Below the pieces are notes generated by a model, which made no database searches, was not told the DNA's origin, and worked only from the letters and a program-made list of their open reading frames with translations. From JAMLHH01 sp035515235 (GTDB lineage: Bacteria > Bacteroidota > Bacteroidia > Chitinophagales > JADIYW01), in contig DATJBS010000022.1 of NCBI GenBank assembly GCA_035515235.1, positions 58,975-122,974 of the forward strand: a stretch of 64,000 nt of DNA, read 5' to 3'. Below, piece by piece: positions 1 to 8,548 of this stretch (the stretch's first letter is position 1; every line of letters begins with the position of its first letter). Made by a program: the position numbers and the translations under genes.

Positions 1-64
1 CTTTAAAACCTGAACTTGACCGTATTTTTTGTTGATATTTTTACAAGAAATCAATTCGAAGAGA

Positions 65-1042
65 TTAATTCAATAACCACGCTTCTTTTTCAATAGAACT
101 TCTAATGTGACCTAAAGCAGCAGCTTCATCTATAGCAGTATAATTTACTACTACTTTAATAAAACTATTGTTTGGAGTAGTCACTAAATCTATTTGATAA
201 CCTTTTGCTTCTAGAGCTTCCTTAAATTGAGTTGCTTTTTTATTTCCTTTAAATGCGCCTACAACAACTTGAAAAGTCGGCTCAGCATTAACTTCTTCAA
301 TTTCCTCTATTGTAGCTACAGGTTCTTTAGCTAGATTAGCTTCAGCATTTTTAATGACTAAATCCGTTAAGAACTCAGATTGTATTTGCTGATTATTGAT
401 TGGGATTTGATTTTGTTGATTGGTGATATTGACAATATTACCAGAAAAAACACCTGCTGTCAATACATTCTGGAAAGTAGGTTGTCCTAAATTCATCCAA
501 ACAGAACCCATCAATAACAATCCTGCAAATGAGGCAGCCATCCAATACGGCCATCTTTTTTGACGCTGAATAGTTATTACTGGTGTAGGATTTATTTCAA
601 CAATATCTGTCTCCTCTTCTTCTGCTCTCGAAATCGCTTGTAAACGAACAGGATTAAAACCAAAAGTATCATCGAAAGGTAATAATTCGTAAGTAGGTGT
701 AAATTGAATATTTTTCAGTTCATCCATATACAATCTACCTATTTTAGGAAACTGAATACTTCCAATCTGATGCAATTGTTGATTACACTGAGCTACATAT
801 TGTCTGACTTTATCTTCAGCATCTTTATAATTCAACTGATCTCTAAGCACTAAATGTTGAACCAATAGCCCATCATTTTGCTGTAATGCCTTATTAAAAG
901 CAATAGTACGTGCAGGTGGTTGAATATGTGCTCGCTGTCTATCTAGTATAGAAGATTGATATTGACATACAAATCCTCCTAATCCAGGTACTACGACATA
1001 GTCATTGTCTAAAAGAAGATCGTATATGTATTGTGTAATCAC
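65..1042 (-). CDS. HU-CCDC81 / SPOR fusion membrane protein
   Basis: A 325-residue protein with three parts. Residues about 1-130 resemble the bacterial CCDC81-type HU domain (the N-terminus has VVVPGLGGFV, typical of these Bacteroidetes proteins). A single hydrophobic segment lies at about 165-184 (WPYWMAASFAGLLLMG). Residues 255-325 are a SPOR domain (starts FQVVVGAF), a fold known to bind denuded peptidoglycan glycans. The start is a GTG codon in good register with the HU domain. It is the last gene of a three-gene minus-strand operon, 15 bases after the outer-membrane barrel gene. Family knowledge: such HU-SPOR fusions have been proposed to link DNA or protein scaffolds to the cell wall during division. 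That role here is inference; the domain calls are fairly firm. Confidence 0.85.
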   Translation of the reverse strand: MITQYIYDLLLDNDYVVVPGLGGFVCQYQSSILDRQRAHIQPPARTIAFNKALQQNDGLLVQHLVLRDQLNYKDAEDKVRQYVAQCNQQLHQIGSIQFPKIGRLYMDELKNIQFTPTYELLPFDDTFGFNPVRLQAISRAEEEETDIVEINPTPVITIQRQKRWPYWMAASFAGLLLMGSVWMNLGQPTFQNVLTAGVFSGNIVNITNQQNQIPINNQQIQSEFLTDLVIKNAEANLAKEPVATIEEIEEVNAEPTFQVVVGAFKGNKKATQFKEALEAKGYQIDLVTTPNNSFIKVVVNYTAIDEAAALGHIRSSIEKEAWLLN

Positions 1043-1057
1043 GCTGTAAATATAGGT

Positions 1058-2692
1058 TTAAAATATGATTTTTACACCTCCTATTCCTTGAAAACCAAAA
1101 CGCTCATATAGATTGTATCGAGGTTGAGTATTATTCAATAGATTATTAAGTTCAACAAAAAAGCCAATATTTTTAGTCAAATGATAATTTGCAGAAAGAT
1201 TGATATCCACTTGAGGTGATAACTTTTCAACATTCAATTGTTGATTTCTTGCTTTTATCCCTCCAAGAGCAATAACTTCTGCACCTACAAACAACTTATC
1301 ATTCCAAATATATTTACCTGACAATGAGAACTTTAACGTAGGCATATGCCAAGCTTCAGATCCTGATTTCGTTTTATATGCATAATAATCAAAGCTCGTT
1401 TTTGCACCAAATTGACCTGCTTTTTCATATTCTACTTCTACGTGACCATTCCAAGCAGAAACTTTCTCTTCTATTATTTGAGTAAACTGCTTCATATCGT
1501 TGGTGTCATTCACATATAAAGGTGCATCACTCCATACATTTTGTCCGAACCTTGCGTCATAAGAAAATCCAGAAGGCAAAGCTCCTCTTAATCCTATAAT
1601 CGTTCTTTCTTGAAATCTATAATTTTCAAAACGGATATTATTAGCTATAAATGGATTTTCACGAGAGGTATTGATGAGATTATTATATCCAATTTTACTA
1701 TTCCACTCATTATACATGACCAACAAATCATCTTTAATCTTGATTTTATTTTTGATATAAGGCAATACATGTACATCTCCATCGTCAATAATTAGAACAG
1801 GCCCTGCCTCTAAGGACCAAATATCCTTTTTGATTCCAGCAAAAGGTTTTAGTGCTAAAGCATTTCTACTGATAGAGTTTTCTGAATTAGTATTGCTAGA
1901 TATCATACCATCTATATCCAACCCTACTTTGTAGGTATCTCCTGAAAACTCTTTCAAGCCATGCAAACCATACTTGACATTCACACCTTTATTAGAAAAA
2001 TCTGTACTTGCTATTTCTACATCTAAATTTCCAGCAAAATTCATATCCCACCTATTAGCAGAATGGTTATAGAAATACACACCAAATTTTGGTATAGTAT
2101 ATTTTCTAGACAAGTCACTTTTATTTAAAGTATCCGCTTCAGTAGCATCCATACCATATAGATAGTATTGGTTAAGACTCATGCCTAACCTCGCTCCTAC
2201 AGTGATATTCTCCAAATGATATTCTCCGTATCCTTGAATACCCAATTCATAATACTGTCTAAATTTTGGGTTTTTAGATTTTGAATGGATAAAATCAACA
2301 TCCAAACCTGTTTGAAATTTGCTATGATCTTTATTGGCTAAAGCTAATTTGAATACTGGAGTCAAATAATTACCAAAACCAGCTTTTACATATCCGACAG
2401 AGCTTGGTGTTTCTTCTGAAGCTGAATATTTCAATGGTCTTAAATCTTCTGGAGTATACTCTATGGATTTGTAGAAATCATTGAATTGATACACTTGATT
2501 TGCAGGTTTTTCATTGGTAGAAATCACCGGCAAGTTAGGTGGAAAATCTACTTTATTGACCAAGTTCACTTCAGGCTCAAATGCTCTTACGACATTAATC
2601 TCGTCTGTTTTTAGAGAATCTCTATTTTGAGCAAAGACTGCTATTGGAATATTCAGAGCGAATATATATATGGAAAAAACTTTCAGTTTCAT
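1058..2692 (-). CDS. Outer-membrane beta-barrel protein (TonB-receptor-like barrel without plug)
   Basis: A 544-residue protein with a Sec signal peptide (hydrophobic residues 4-20, cleavage after VFAQ). The rest is rich in alternating aromatic/polar strands ending in a C-terminal aromatic pattern (GVKIIF), as expected of an outer-membrane barrel. I see no TonB box, carboxypeptidase-like domain or plug domain, so it is probably not a normal nutrient receptor. It sits 6 bases downstream of the TPR gene and 15 bases upstream of the HU/SPOR gene, so the three are likely co-transcribed. I infer that the barrel and the periplasmic TPR protein work together in the envelope; substrate or partner is unknown. 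Confidence 0.75.
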   Translation of the reverse strand: MKLKVFSIYIFALNIPIAVFAQNRDSLKTDEINVVRAFEPEVNLVNKVDFPPNLPVISTNEKPANQVYQFNDFYKSIEYTPEDLRPLKYSASEETPSSVGYVKAGFGNYLTPVFKLALANKDHSKFQTGLDVDFIHSKSKNPKFRQYYELGIQGYGEYHLENITVGARLGMSLNQYYLYGMDATEADTLNKSDLSRKYTIPKFGVYFYNHSANRWDMNFAGNLDVEIASTDFSNKGVNVKYGLHGLKEFSGDTYKVGLDIDGMISSNTNSENSISRNALALKPFAGIKKDIWSLEAGPVLIIDDGDVHVLPYIKNKIKIKDDLLVMYNEWNSKIGYNNLINTSRENPFIANNIRFENYRFQERTIIGLRGALPSGFSYDARFGQNVWSDAPLYVNDTNDMKQFTQIIEEKVSAWNGHVEVEYEKAGQFGAKTSFDYYAYKTKSGSEAWHMPTLKFSLSGKYIWNDKLFVGAEVIALGGIKARNQQLNVEKLSPQVDINLSANYHLTKNIGFFVELNNLLNNTQPRYNLYERFGFQGIGGVKIIF

Positions 2693-2698
2693 TAGATA

Positions 2699-5600
2699 TT
2701 ATTTTTCAAATTCAGAAAATCCTGAGACTCCTTTTGGTTGGTTAACATTAGTTCCTTGACTTTCTAAAGCTTTTACTTTATTAAGCTTTTCTACTGCTTG
2801 ACTATATAATTCATCTTTCTTTTCATAAGTATCTACTACAGATTGCAAAGTCACTTTAGCTTTAAAGTATTCTTCTTTGCTCACATAGACATCTGAAAGT
2901 AAAATATAAGATTTGACCATCCATTCTGGATAAGAAGGATAGTTGGAAATAAATTCGAAACATAATTTCTCAGCATTATCCATTTCATTTTTCTGGTATG
3001 CAATCAATGCAATATGGTATTTGGATTCTGCTGCCCATTCATTATTAATACGTTTAATAACAGATTCAAAATCAGAAAGAGCTGATGAAGTATTTTTCAA
3101 ATTATACTGAGCGATTCCTCTATAGAAAACAGCTTCTACTTGAATAATCTCTGATAAGCCTTTCATGTTCAATACTTGATTAGCATATTCAGTCGCTTTA
3201 TTATAGTTTTTAATTTTAAAATAAGCACGCATGGATCCAAGTGTAGCGTCGTTCAATAAATCTTCTGTGCTTGCTATTTCTTTAAGTGATTCGTAATAAT
3301 TAGCGGACTTGCTATAATCTTGTTGATTGAAAGAAATATTAGCTGCTCTAGTCAATGATTTTTCAGAAAATCTATTCGTAGGTAAAGCTATTACATATTC
3401 AAAATCGGGTAAAGAGCCCACAACATTTCCACTATAATATTTAGACTCTGCTCTGTAATATCTTGCTGGCAAAATAAAAGCACCATTTTTATAAGTTTGA
3501 ATATATGCGTCAAAACCTTTTATCGCTTGTTCATAATTCGCTTTAATGAATTGGGCTTCAGCTGCTTGATATACAATAGAGTCTTGAGTAGAAGTGCTGA
3601 CCATCGCACCTGGATATTGCTTCATCAATTCGAAATAACCGTCAGGATCTCCTTTATCAATATAAATATCTTTTACAGCTATTAGCGCTTCTTGTGAAGC
3701 AGCCGTTTTGGGATATTTCTGAATCACGTACTTATAGCTTGCTAATGCAGCATCTAAATTGTTTTCATTGTATCTAATCAAACCTACTCTATTATATGCA
3801 AAAGGTACAAATTCACTTTTTGGATAATTTTTCAATAAAATCTGATAAGTGCTGATTGCTTCCGAACCTCTACCAACATTATTGTATGTATTACCTAATT
3901 CGAAAATAGCATCATCGGCATATGGCGAACTTGGATATGAAGTATACACTTTAACTAATCCTGTAATCTTAGCATCTACTTGACTAGTCAGTCCTTTCAA
4001 CATAGCAGATTGATAAGTAGCATAATCCGCACCTTTAGCTTGTGAATTAATGACTTGATTATAATAACCAACAGCTTCTGTATATTTCTTTTGCATATAA
4101 TAGCTGTCCGCTAATCTTAAGATGGCATCAGGATAAATCGTTTGTTGAATTACAGCGTCTTTCTCTGTTTTCATACGATCTACAGCTTTTGCAAATAAGA
4201 TTTGTGCAGAAATAAAATCTTTCTTTTTGTAAGAATTATATCCTTGTAAATAAAACCCTGTTCCTGAACTGACTCTCGAGCTATGCTCAGTAGAAATAGT
4301 CGCAGCGATAGAATTGAATTTTGACAACCATTGATTGCTTTCATCATACTTTCCTTTAGTATGAGAAATATCAGCTTTCCAATAAAAGGTCAAAGCTTCA
4401 ATGCTGGACTCAGGAGTAAATCTCAAACCTTTATCTAAATATTGATCTGCTTTATCTAATTGATTATTAGAATAATATTCCATAGCTCTGTAGTAAGACA
4501 TCTTTTGGTAAGACGCTTTTATTGAAGCAGTAGGATTTTTCATGTTTTCAATCAAACTAATTGCTTCTTCGTAGGATCTAGTTTTAAAGAAAACATCTGC
4601 TAATAAATTCTGAGCATCTGTATTAAAAGTAGAGTTTGGATACGCCTGAACGAAGTTTTTCAAAAGCAGTAGAGCTTCTGTATAATTTCCTTGGTCGTAA
4701 GTGATTTTAGCAATGTTGTAAGAAGACTCTTCTGTAATTTTCTCACTATATTTCATTCTAGCGGCTTGTTGAAATGCTGCTTTCGCACTTGCCTTATCGT
4801 CAGTTTTTGTATAACATTGTCCTAAAATGTACATGGCACTTTGCACCATTTCATTGTCAAGAGTCGTTAATTTTTTGAGTTGCTCGATAGCTTTTTTATA
4901 CTGACCGTTTTTATAATAAACATATCCTAATTGATAGTAATCTTCTTGATTGACTTTAGATAAAGAAGGAATAGATTGTGAAAGATATTTTTCTGCTTCA
5001 GTATAATTTTTCTGTTCAAAATATGCGTTTCCTAAAAGCTTTTTGATTTCATTACCATATCTCAAGCTTCTGTTGTTTTCAATTTTAGGTTCTAAATAAG
5101 CAATCATTTCAGGATATTGCTTTTTGAGTGATAATATAGAAGCGATATAATAAGGGACAATGTTTTTGTATTTAGCAGAATTTTCTAACTTATAGAATTG
5201 CTTAATAGCGTCATCATATTTCTCTAAGTAGTAAGCACTTAAGCCTGAATAATAAACTGCATCATTATAATTTTTCGAGCTAGGTTGATTCGTCAAAGGT
5301 CCAAATCTATTATAAGCTTCTCTAAAGTTTTTTAAGGAGAAATAGGAAAAAGCATAATTAAATGCCCAATCTTCTTTTTCTTCTTTTGATAATGCTTCGG
5401 ATTCTGTCAGCGCATAATATTTGATAGCATCTTTATAATTGCTTTTTTTGAAATATAGATCTCCTAAATGATAAAAAGCAGGATAAACTCCAGCTGTTCC
5501 AGCATAATCTTCAATAAAATCTAATAGGAGCTTTTCTGCGATAGATGAGTTGCTGCCTTTCGCCGAAACTGCTTTATAATATGCTGCTTTTGCTATTTTT

Positions 5601-5809
5601 AAAGTAGGTATAGCAAGTTCTTTTTCTTGAGCTACAGAGACATAATCATCAAAATATTTATATGCAAGATTGAATTTTTTCTTTTCATATAATTCTACTC
5701 CTTGATTGTATATCTTGGAAGGTTCCGTTTGTGCTAAATTGGCTTGTCCTAATACAGGGATGACTCCAGTGGCAAAGGATAATATTATTGCAAATAATTG
5801 CTTATTCAT
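2699..5809 (-). CDS. Large periplasmic tetratricopeptide repeat protein
   Basis: A 1036-residue protein with an N-terminal signal peptide (about residues 1-21, ending VLGQA). It is followed almost to the C-terminus by tandem TPR units, recognisable by repeated patterns such as A-x3-Y-x2-A and YPxS between helices (for example PNSTFNTDAQ and YPKSEFVPFA). The YPxS repeats resemble the TPRs of the TolA-binding protein YbgF/CpoB, but this protein is several times longer. It is first in the operon with the outer-membrane barrel and the HU/SPOR protein, which suggests a scaffolding role between outer membrane and cell wall. The exact function is not known. The stop is followed after 6 bases by the barrel gene. 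Confidence 0.82.
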   Translation of the reverse strand: MNKQLFAIILSFATGVIPVLGQANLAQTEPSKIYNQGVELYEKKKFNLAYKYFDDYVSVAQEKELAIPTLKIAKAAYYKAVSAKGSNSSIAEKLLLDFIEDYAGTAGVYPAFYHLGDLYFKKSNYKDAIKYYALTESEALSKEEKEDWAFNYAFSYFSLKNFREAYNRFGPLTNQPSSKNYNDAVYYSGLSAYYLEKYDDAIKQFYKLENSAKYKNIVPYYIASILSLKKQYPEMIAYLEPKIENNRSLRYGNEIKKLLGNAYFEQKNYTEAEKYLSQSIPSLSKVNQEDYYQLGYVYYKNGQYKKAIEQLKKLTTLDNEMVQSAMYILGQCYTKTDDKASAKAAFQQAARMKYSEKITEESSYNIAKITYDQGNYTEALLLLKNFVQAYPNSTFNTDAQNLLADVFFKTRSYEEAISLIENMKNPTASIKASYQKMSYYRAMEYYSNNQLDKADQYLDKGLRFTPESSIEALTFYWKADISHTKGKYDESNQWLSKFNSIAATISTEHSSRVSSGTGFYLQGYNSYKKKDFISAQILFAKAVDRMKTEKDAVIQQTIYPDAILRLADSYYMQKKYTEAVGYYNQVINSQAKGADYATYQSAMLKGLTSQVDAKITGLVKVYTSYPSSPYADDAIFELGNTYNNVGRGSEAISTYQILLKNYPKSEFVPFAYNRVGLIRYNENNLDAALASYKYVIQKYPKTAASQEALIAVKDIYIDKGDPDGYFELMKQYPGAMVSTSTQDSIVYQAAEAQFIKANYEQAIKGFDAYIQTYKNGAFILPARYYRAESKYYSGNVVGSLPDFEYVIALPTNRFSEKSLTRAANISFNQQDYSKSANYYESLKEIASTEDLLNDATLGSMRAYFKIKNYNKATEYANQVLNMKGLSEIIQVEAVFYRGIAQYNLKNTSSALSDFESVIKRINNEWAAESKYHIALIAYQKNEMDNAEKLCFEFISNYPSYPEWMVKSYILLSDVYVSKEEYFKAKVTLQSVVDTYEKKDELYSQAVEKLNKVKALESQGTNVNQPKGVSGFSEFEK

Positions 5810-5939
5810 AGATTTAATACTGTAGTTGATAGAAACGATGAGATACTAACAAATAGTATTCCAAGCACGAAATTGAGAAAAATTATTTGCTTTCTCTCTG
5901 TAAAGAATTGAAACTTATGTGGATAATAGATTAAAAACT

Positions 5940-6216
5940 CTATTTCAACATGAATTTTGGATCTCTACTTGTATGAAAAACTCTGGAAACAATTATAGCA
6001 TTTTCAACAACTTCATATATTAACACAAAACTAAAAAACACTCATTTTAACTTGTCTAAGATTTCCTTTTATTTTTATAAATCCTAAGAGCGTCTTTTGA
6101 ATATCTGAAACTGTAAGCTCTAAATTATGAGTAAAGTTATTTGCAAGATTGATATTAATCTCAGAAAATATTTAAAAGCCAGAACGATATCTAAATTAGC
6201 TTTTCAAGAAAAACAA
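5940..6216 (-). pseudogene. Decayed ParE/RelE-type toxin
   Basis: No open frame survives, but the minus strand immediately downstream of the antitoxin gene still encodes toxin pieces in shifted frames. One gives LRQVKMSVF; the next frame gives VVENAIIVSRVFHTSRDPKF and ends at a stop at 5940. The SRVFHTSRDP block is the usual C-terminal signature of ParE-family toxins. Internal stops and at least one frameshift separate the pieces. I read this as the lost partner of the antitoxin at 6219-6452. Confidence 0.6.
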
Positions 6217-6218
6217 CA

Positions 6219-6452
6219 TTATAACCCATTTGATAAAGTACAATAAGCTTTGACTTCTTCTAGGGTATAGGCTTTATTTTTACCTGATAAATACGCTAAG
6301 GTCTCTGATTCAATTTCATTTATCTCTTCATCAGTAACAGCAAAATGATTTTCATGAGCACCTTGCAATAATTCATAAATAGCTTCTAAAACTTTTTTAT
6401 CAGAATGTTCTATTTTCGTCTGTATCAGTTCTCTCAATTCAATTATTTCCAT
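6219..6452 (-). CDS. Type II antitoxin-like protein (toxin partner decayed)
   Basis: A 77-residue acidic helical protein beginning MEIIELRELIQTKIE, with a linker (FAVTDEEINEIESETLAYLSG) and a C-terminal EEVKAY segment. This layout matches the short addiction-module antitoxin components that precede RelE/ParE toxins. Similar sized genes lie at 21664 and 22247 in this window. The gene appears intact, whereas the downstream toxin reading frame (5940-6216) is broken, so it is an orphan antitoxin. It may persist as protection against related toxins; that is inference. Confidence 0.65.
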   Translation of the reverse strand: MEIIELRELIQTKIEHSDKKVLEAIYELLQGAHENHFAVTDEEINEIESETLAYLSGKNKAYTLEEVKAYCTLSNGL

Positions 6453-6492
6453 CTCTATTTATTATATCTAAAGTTATTAAAGAAACTACCTC

Positions 6493-7107
6493 TTAAAAAT
6501 CCACTTCTCCTTTGCCTTGTCTGACTAATTCTGGATATCCATCTGTACAATTTATAATTGTAGAAGGGACAATTCCGCCCATTCCACCATCGATGACGAT
6601 GTCCACTCTATTACCAAACTGCTCGTAGATATAATATGGATCTGTGATATAATCTATGATTTCATCATCGTGATGTATAGAGGTGGTAATAATTGGGTTG
6701 CCCAATTCTTCGACTATCATTCTTGGAATATTGTGATTAGGTATTCTAATTCCCACCGTTTTCTTTTTGTTTTTAAATAGTTTTGGAATTGAGTTATTGG
6801 CTTTTAAGATAAAAGTATACGCTCCAGGCAAAAGTCTTTTCATCAATTTGTAAATTGGTGTATCTAAGTTGAGTGTAAATTCACTGATATGACTTAAATC
6901 ATTACAGATAAATGAAAATGACATCTTGTTGGACTTCACTCCTTTTATCAAACATAATTTCTCTATCGCTTTGGGTTGATAGATATCGCAACCAATTGCA
7001 TAAACTGTATCTGTAGGATAAATCACCAAGCCTCCATTTTTCAAACAATCCACTACTTGTTGGATTTTTCTAGGCTCAGGATTTTCTGGATGAATTTCTA
7101 AAAACAT
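6493..7107 (-). CDS. YrdC/Sua5-family protein, YciO-like (threonylcarbamoyl-AMP synthase family)
   Basis: A 204-residue single-domain protein of the Sua5/YciO/YrdC family. It has the N-terminal nucleotide-binding block (GGLVIYPTDTVYAIGC), the central PGAYTFILK motif, the IRIPNH segment and a C-terminal LVRQGKGEVDF. The family forms threonylcarbamoyl-AMP for the t6A37 modification of tRNA, later used by TsaD, which is also in this window (37519-38541). Sequence style and lack of a C-terminal Sua5 domain place it closer to E. coli YciO than to TsaC, and YciO is not a full functional substitute for TsaC in E. coli. Whether this is the organism's working TsaC is undecided, so I give no symbol. 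Confidence 0.85.
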   Translation of the reverse strand: MFLEIHPENPEPRKIQQVVDCLKNGGLVIYPTDTVYAIGCDIYQPKAIEKLCLIKGVKSNKMSFSFICNDLSHISEFTLNLDTPIYKLMKRLLPGAYTFILKANNSIPKLFKNKKKTVGIRIPNHNIPRMIVEELGNPIITTSIHHDDEIIDYITDPYYIYEQFGNRVDIVIDGGMGGIVPSTIINCTDGYPELVRQGKGEVDF

Positions 7108-7290
7108 AGTATAAAGTTAAGAAATAATGGTGAGTTTTGAGATATAAGTGATGAGTTTTGAATGATGAGTTTTGAGATATAAGTTATTAGTGATGACTGA
7201 TCAGTTTTAAAATAAAAAATTTGAAATGAAAGGATCATACACGAATTGAAAAACAATCAATCAGTCATTCTGAACTTGTTTCTGGCAGTC

Positions 7291-7311
7291 ATTCTGAACT
7301 TGTTTCAGAAT
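7291..7311. repeat. REP-like palindrome ATTCTGAA-N5-TTCAGAAT
   Basis: A perfect stem of 8 bases (ATTCTGAA/TTCAGAAT). Partial copies of the same word occur at 7267-7283 and 11226-11246, always in intergenic DNA. Confidence 0.65.
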
Positions 7312-7356
7312 CTATTGTGAAATACGACGTCATTGCGAGGCACGAAGCAATCTATT

Positions 7357-7405
7357 GTAATGTCATCCTACTTCGACGAAGCTCAGCATAAATGAAAGGA
7401 TCTCT
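7357..7405. repeat. 49-base direct repeat, copy 1
   Basis: Identical by eye to 7501-7549; contains the near-palindrome CTTCGACGAAG. Its core words recur in other intergenic gaps of the window. Confidence 0.8.
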
Positions 7406-7500
7406 GTACGATATATTAAAACGAAGTACTATGTCATTCTGAACTTGATTCAAAATCTAGATTGCAAATCAAGCCCGCAATGACTACACATAACAAGTCC

Positions 7501-7549
7501 GTAATGTCATCCTACTTCGACGAAGCTCAGCATAAATGAAAGGATCTCT
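7501..7549. repeat. 49-base direct repeat, copy 2
   Basis: Second copy of 7357-7405, 144 bases downstream. It runs directly into the 100-base dispersed repeat at 7543-7642. Confidence 0.8.
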
Positions 7550-7642
7550 TTACGAATTGCTTATGAGATGCTTCCAGCATGACATGATACAACAAACATT
7601 AACTCATTGCCACATTAACTCATTAGCACATTCAAAATCGTC
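7543..7642. repeat. Approximately 100-base dispersed repeat, copy A
   Basis: Nearly identical to 56737-56828, about 49 kb away, apart from a short internal indel where an ACATTAACTCATT word is duplicated. A weaker third copy lies at 57030-57100. Confidence 0.8.
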
Positions 7643-7683
7643 TTTGCGATAACGAGGCTACGCAGCCCAGATAGAATGAAATA

Positions 7684-7717
7684 TCACGCTACTTTCCTTA
7701 TTTTGGGAAAGTAGTGA
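7684..7717. repeat. Strong intergenic hairpin
   Basis: CTACTTTCC (7689-7697) pairs with GGAAAGTAG (7706-7714) around an 8-base loop, and flanking TCAC/GTGA extends the stem with small bulges. There is no T-run on either side, so it is more likely a REP-type element or attenuator than an intrinsic terminator. Confidence 0.55.
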
Positions 7718-7828
7718 AGATGGAATGAAAGCTGGAAATGCTGCCCTAAAAATTACAATTGGCTTACATTTCAAAGATTAAAATAGCTTCCAAAAGGTTT
7801 ACTTGCAAAAAATCATTAATTTTCCGGC

Positions 7829-8548
7829 ATGAATAGTAATATCAGCTGCATAGCTTTTCTGATGCTCTTAATTGGAGCGTTTTTCTATGAGGCTAAAGCT
7901 GACACTATACCTTCAGAAATCAATCCTTCGCAAATTCAGATAGACACCAATATTATTGTTCAAAAGGATACTCTGATGGTGAACCAGGAAGTAGCAATAG
8001 ATACTTCTGCCATCGAATCCATCAACGATGATATTCAAACTGTTACGACTCCTGATCTTCTTCCCAAAAAATCGAATAAAATCAAAAAAGAACAACAAGA
8101 AATAGATCCTGAATCCTTTCATGCTAGAAATGCTGCTAAGTGGGGAATTCTTCCGGGTGGTGGACAAATCTATAATAAACGATGGTGGAAAGTACCTATC
8201 GCTTGGGGAATGATTGGCGCTGGTGGGTTTTTTATCTATAATAGTGCAAGTAAAATGCGTACCTATAATCAAGCGCTAGACATGAGAAATAGTGGACAAT
8301 CTGATCAATTTGCAGGTATATTATCTGAGCAACAAATTATATCTTATAGGAATCTTTATCGCAGAAATTTGCAACTCAGTGTATTCGGAACGGTAGGCCT
8401 TTGGTCACTCACTATTCTGGATGCTGTAGTAGATGCACATCTCAAAACTTATGATATTTCAGATAATTTATCTATAAAATTCAAACCTAAAATTTTAAGA
8501 GTTCATAACAACTCTGTACCTTCATTCGCTATAACTTTGTATCTATGA
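7829..8548 (+). CDS. DUF5683 membrane protein
   Basis: A 239-residue protein with an N-terminal signal-like hydrophobic segment (about residues 5-22), a variable low-complexity region (25-95), and a conserved domain from about 98. That domain includes KWGILPGGGQIYNKRWWKVP and membrane segments at about 122-145 and 180-200. The GGGQIYN...WWK motif is the hallmark of DUF5683, a Bacteroidetes family of unknown function. The stop codon overlaps the dapB start (ATGA), and lepB follows, an arrangement seen repeatedly in Bacteroidetes. The neighbours suggest a housekeeping envelope role; nothing more can be said. Confidence 0.85.
   Translation: MNSNISCIAFLMLLIGAFFYEAKADTIPSEINPSQIQIDTNIIVQKDTLMVNQEVAIDTSAIESINDDIQTVTTPDLLPKKSNKIKKEQQEIDPESFHARNAAKWGILPGGGQIYNKRWWKVPIAWGMIGAGGFFIYNSASKMRTYNQALDMRNSGQSDQFAGILSEQQIISYRNLYRRNLQLSVFGTVGLWSLTILDAVVDAHLKTYDISDNLSIKFKPKILRVHNNSVPSFAITLYL

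Larger units (their letters stand above)
7108..7828. other. Repeat-rich intergenic region
   Basis: About 720 bases with no credible gene. It is a mosaic of short repeats: near the yciO-like start, iterated TGAGTTTTGA/GATATAAGT words; two copies of a palindrome-related ATTCTGAACTTGTTTC word (a perfect hairpin at 7291-7311); a 49-base direct repeat; a 100-base block repeated at 56.7 kb; and a strong hairpin at 7684-7717. The promoter of the DUF5683-dapB-lepB operon must lie at its right end. Confidence 0.7.

Noticed and set aside
7108..7828. Riboswitch upstream of the dapB operon (lysine-type)
   Set aside because: The hairpins there are shared with unrelated gaps and no lysine-riboswitch core could be recognised.
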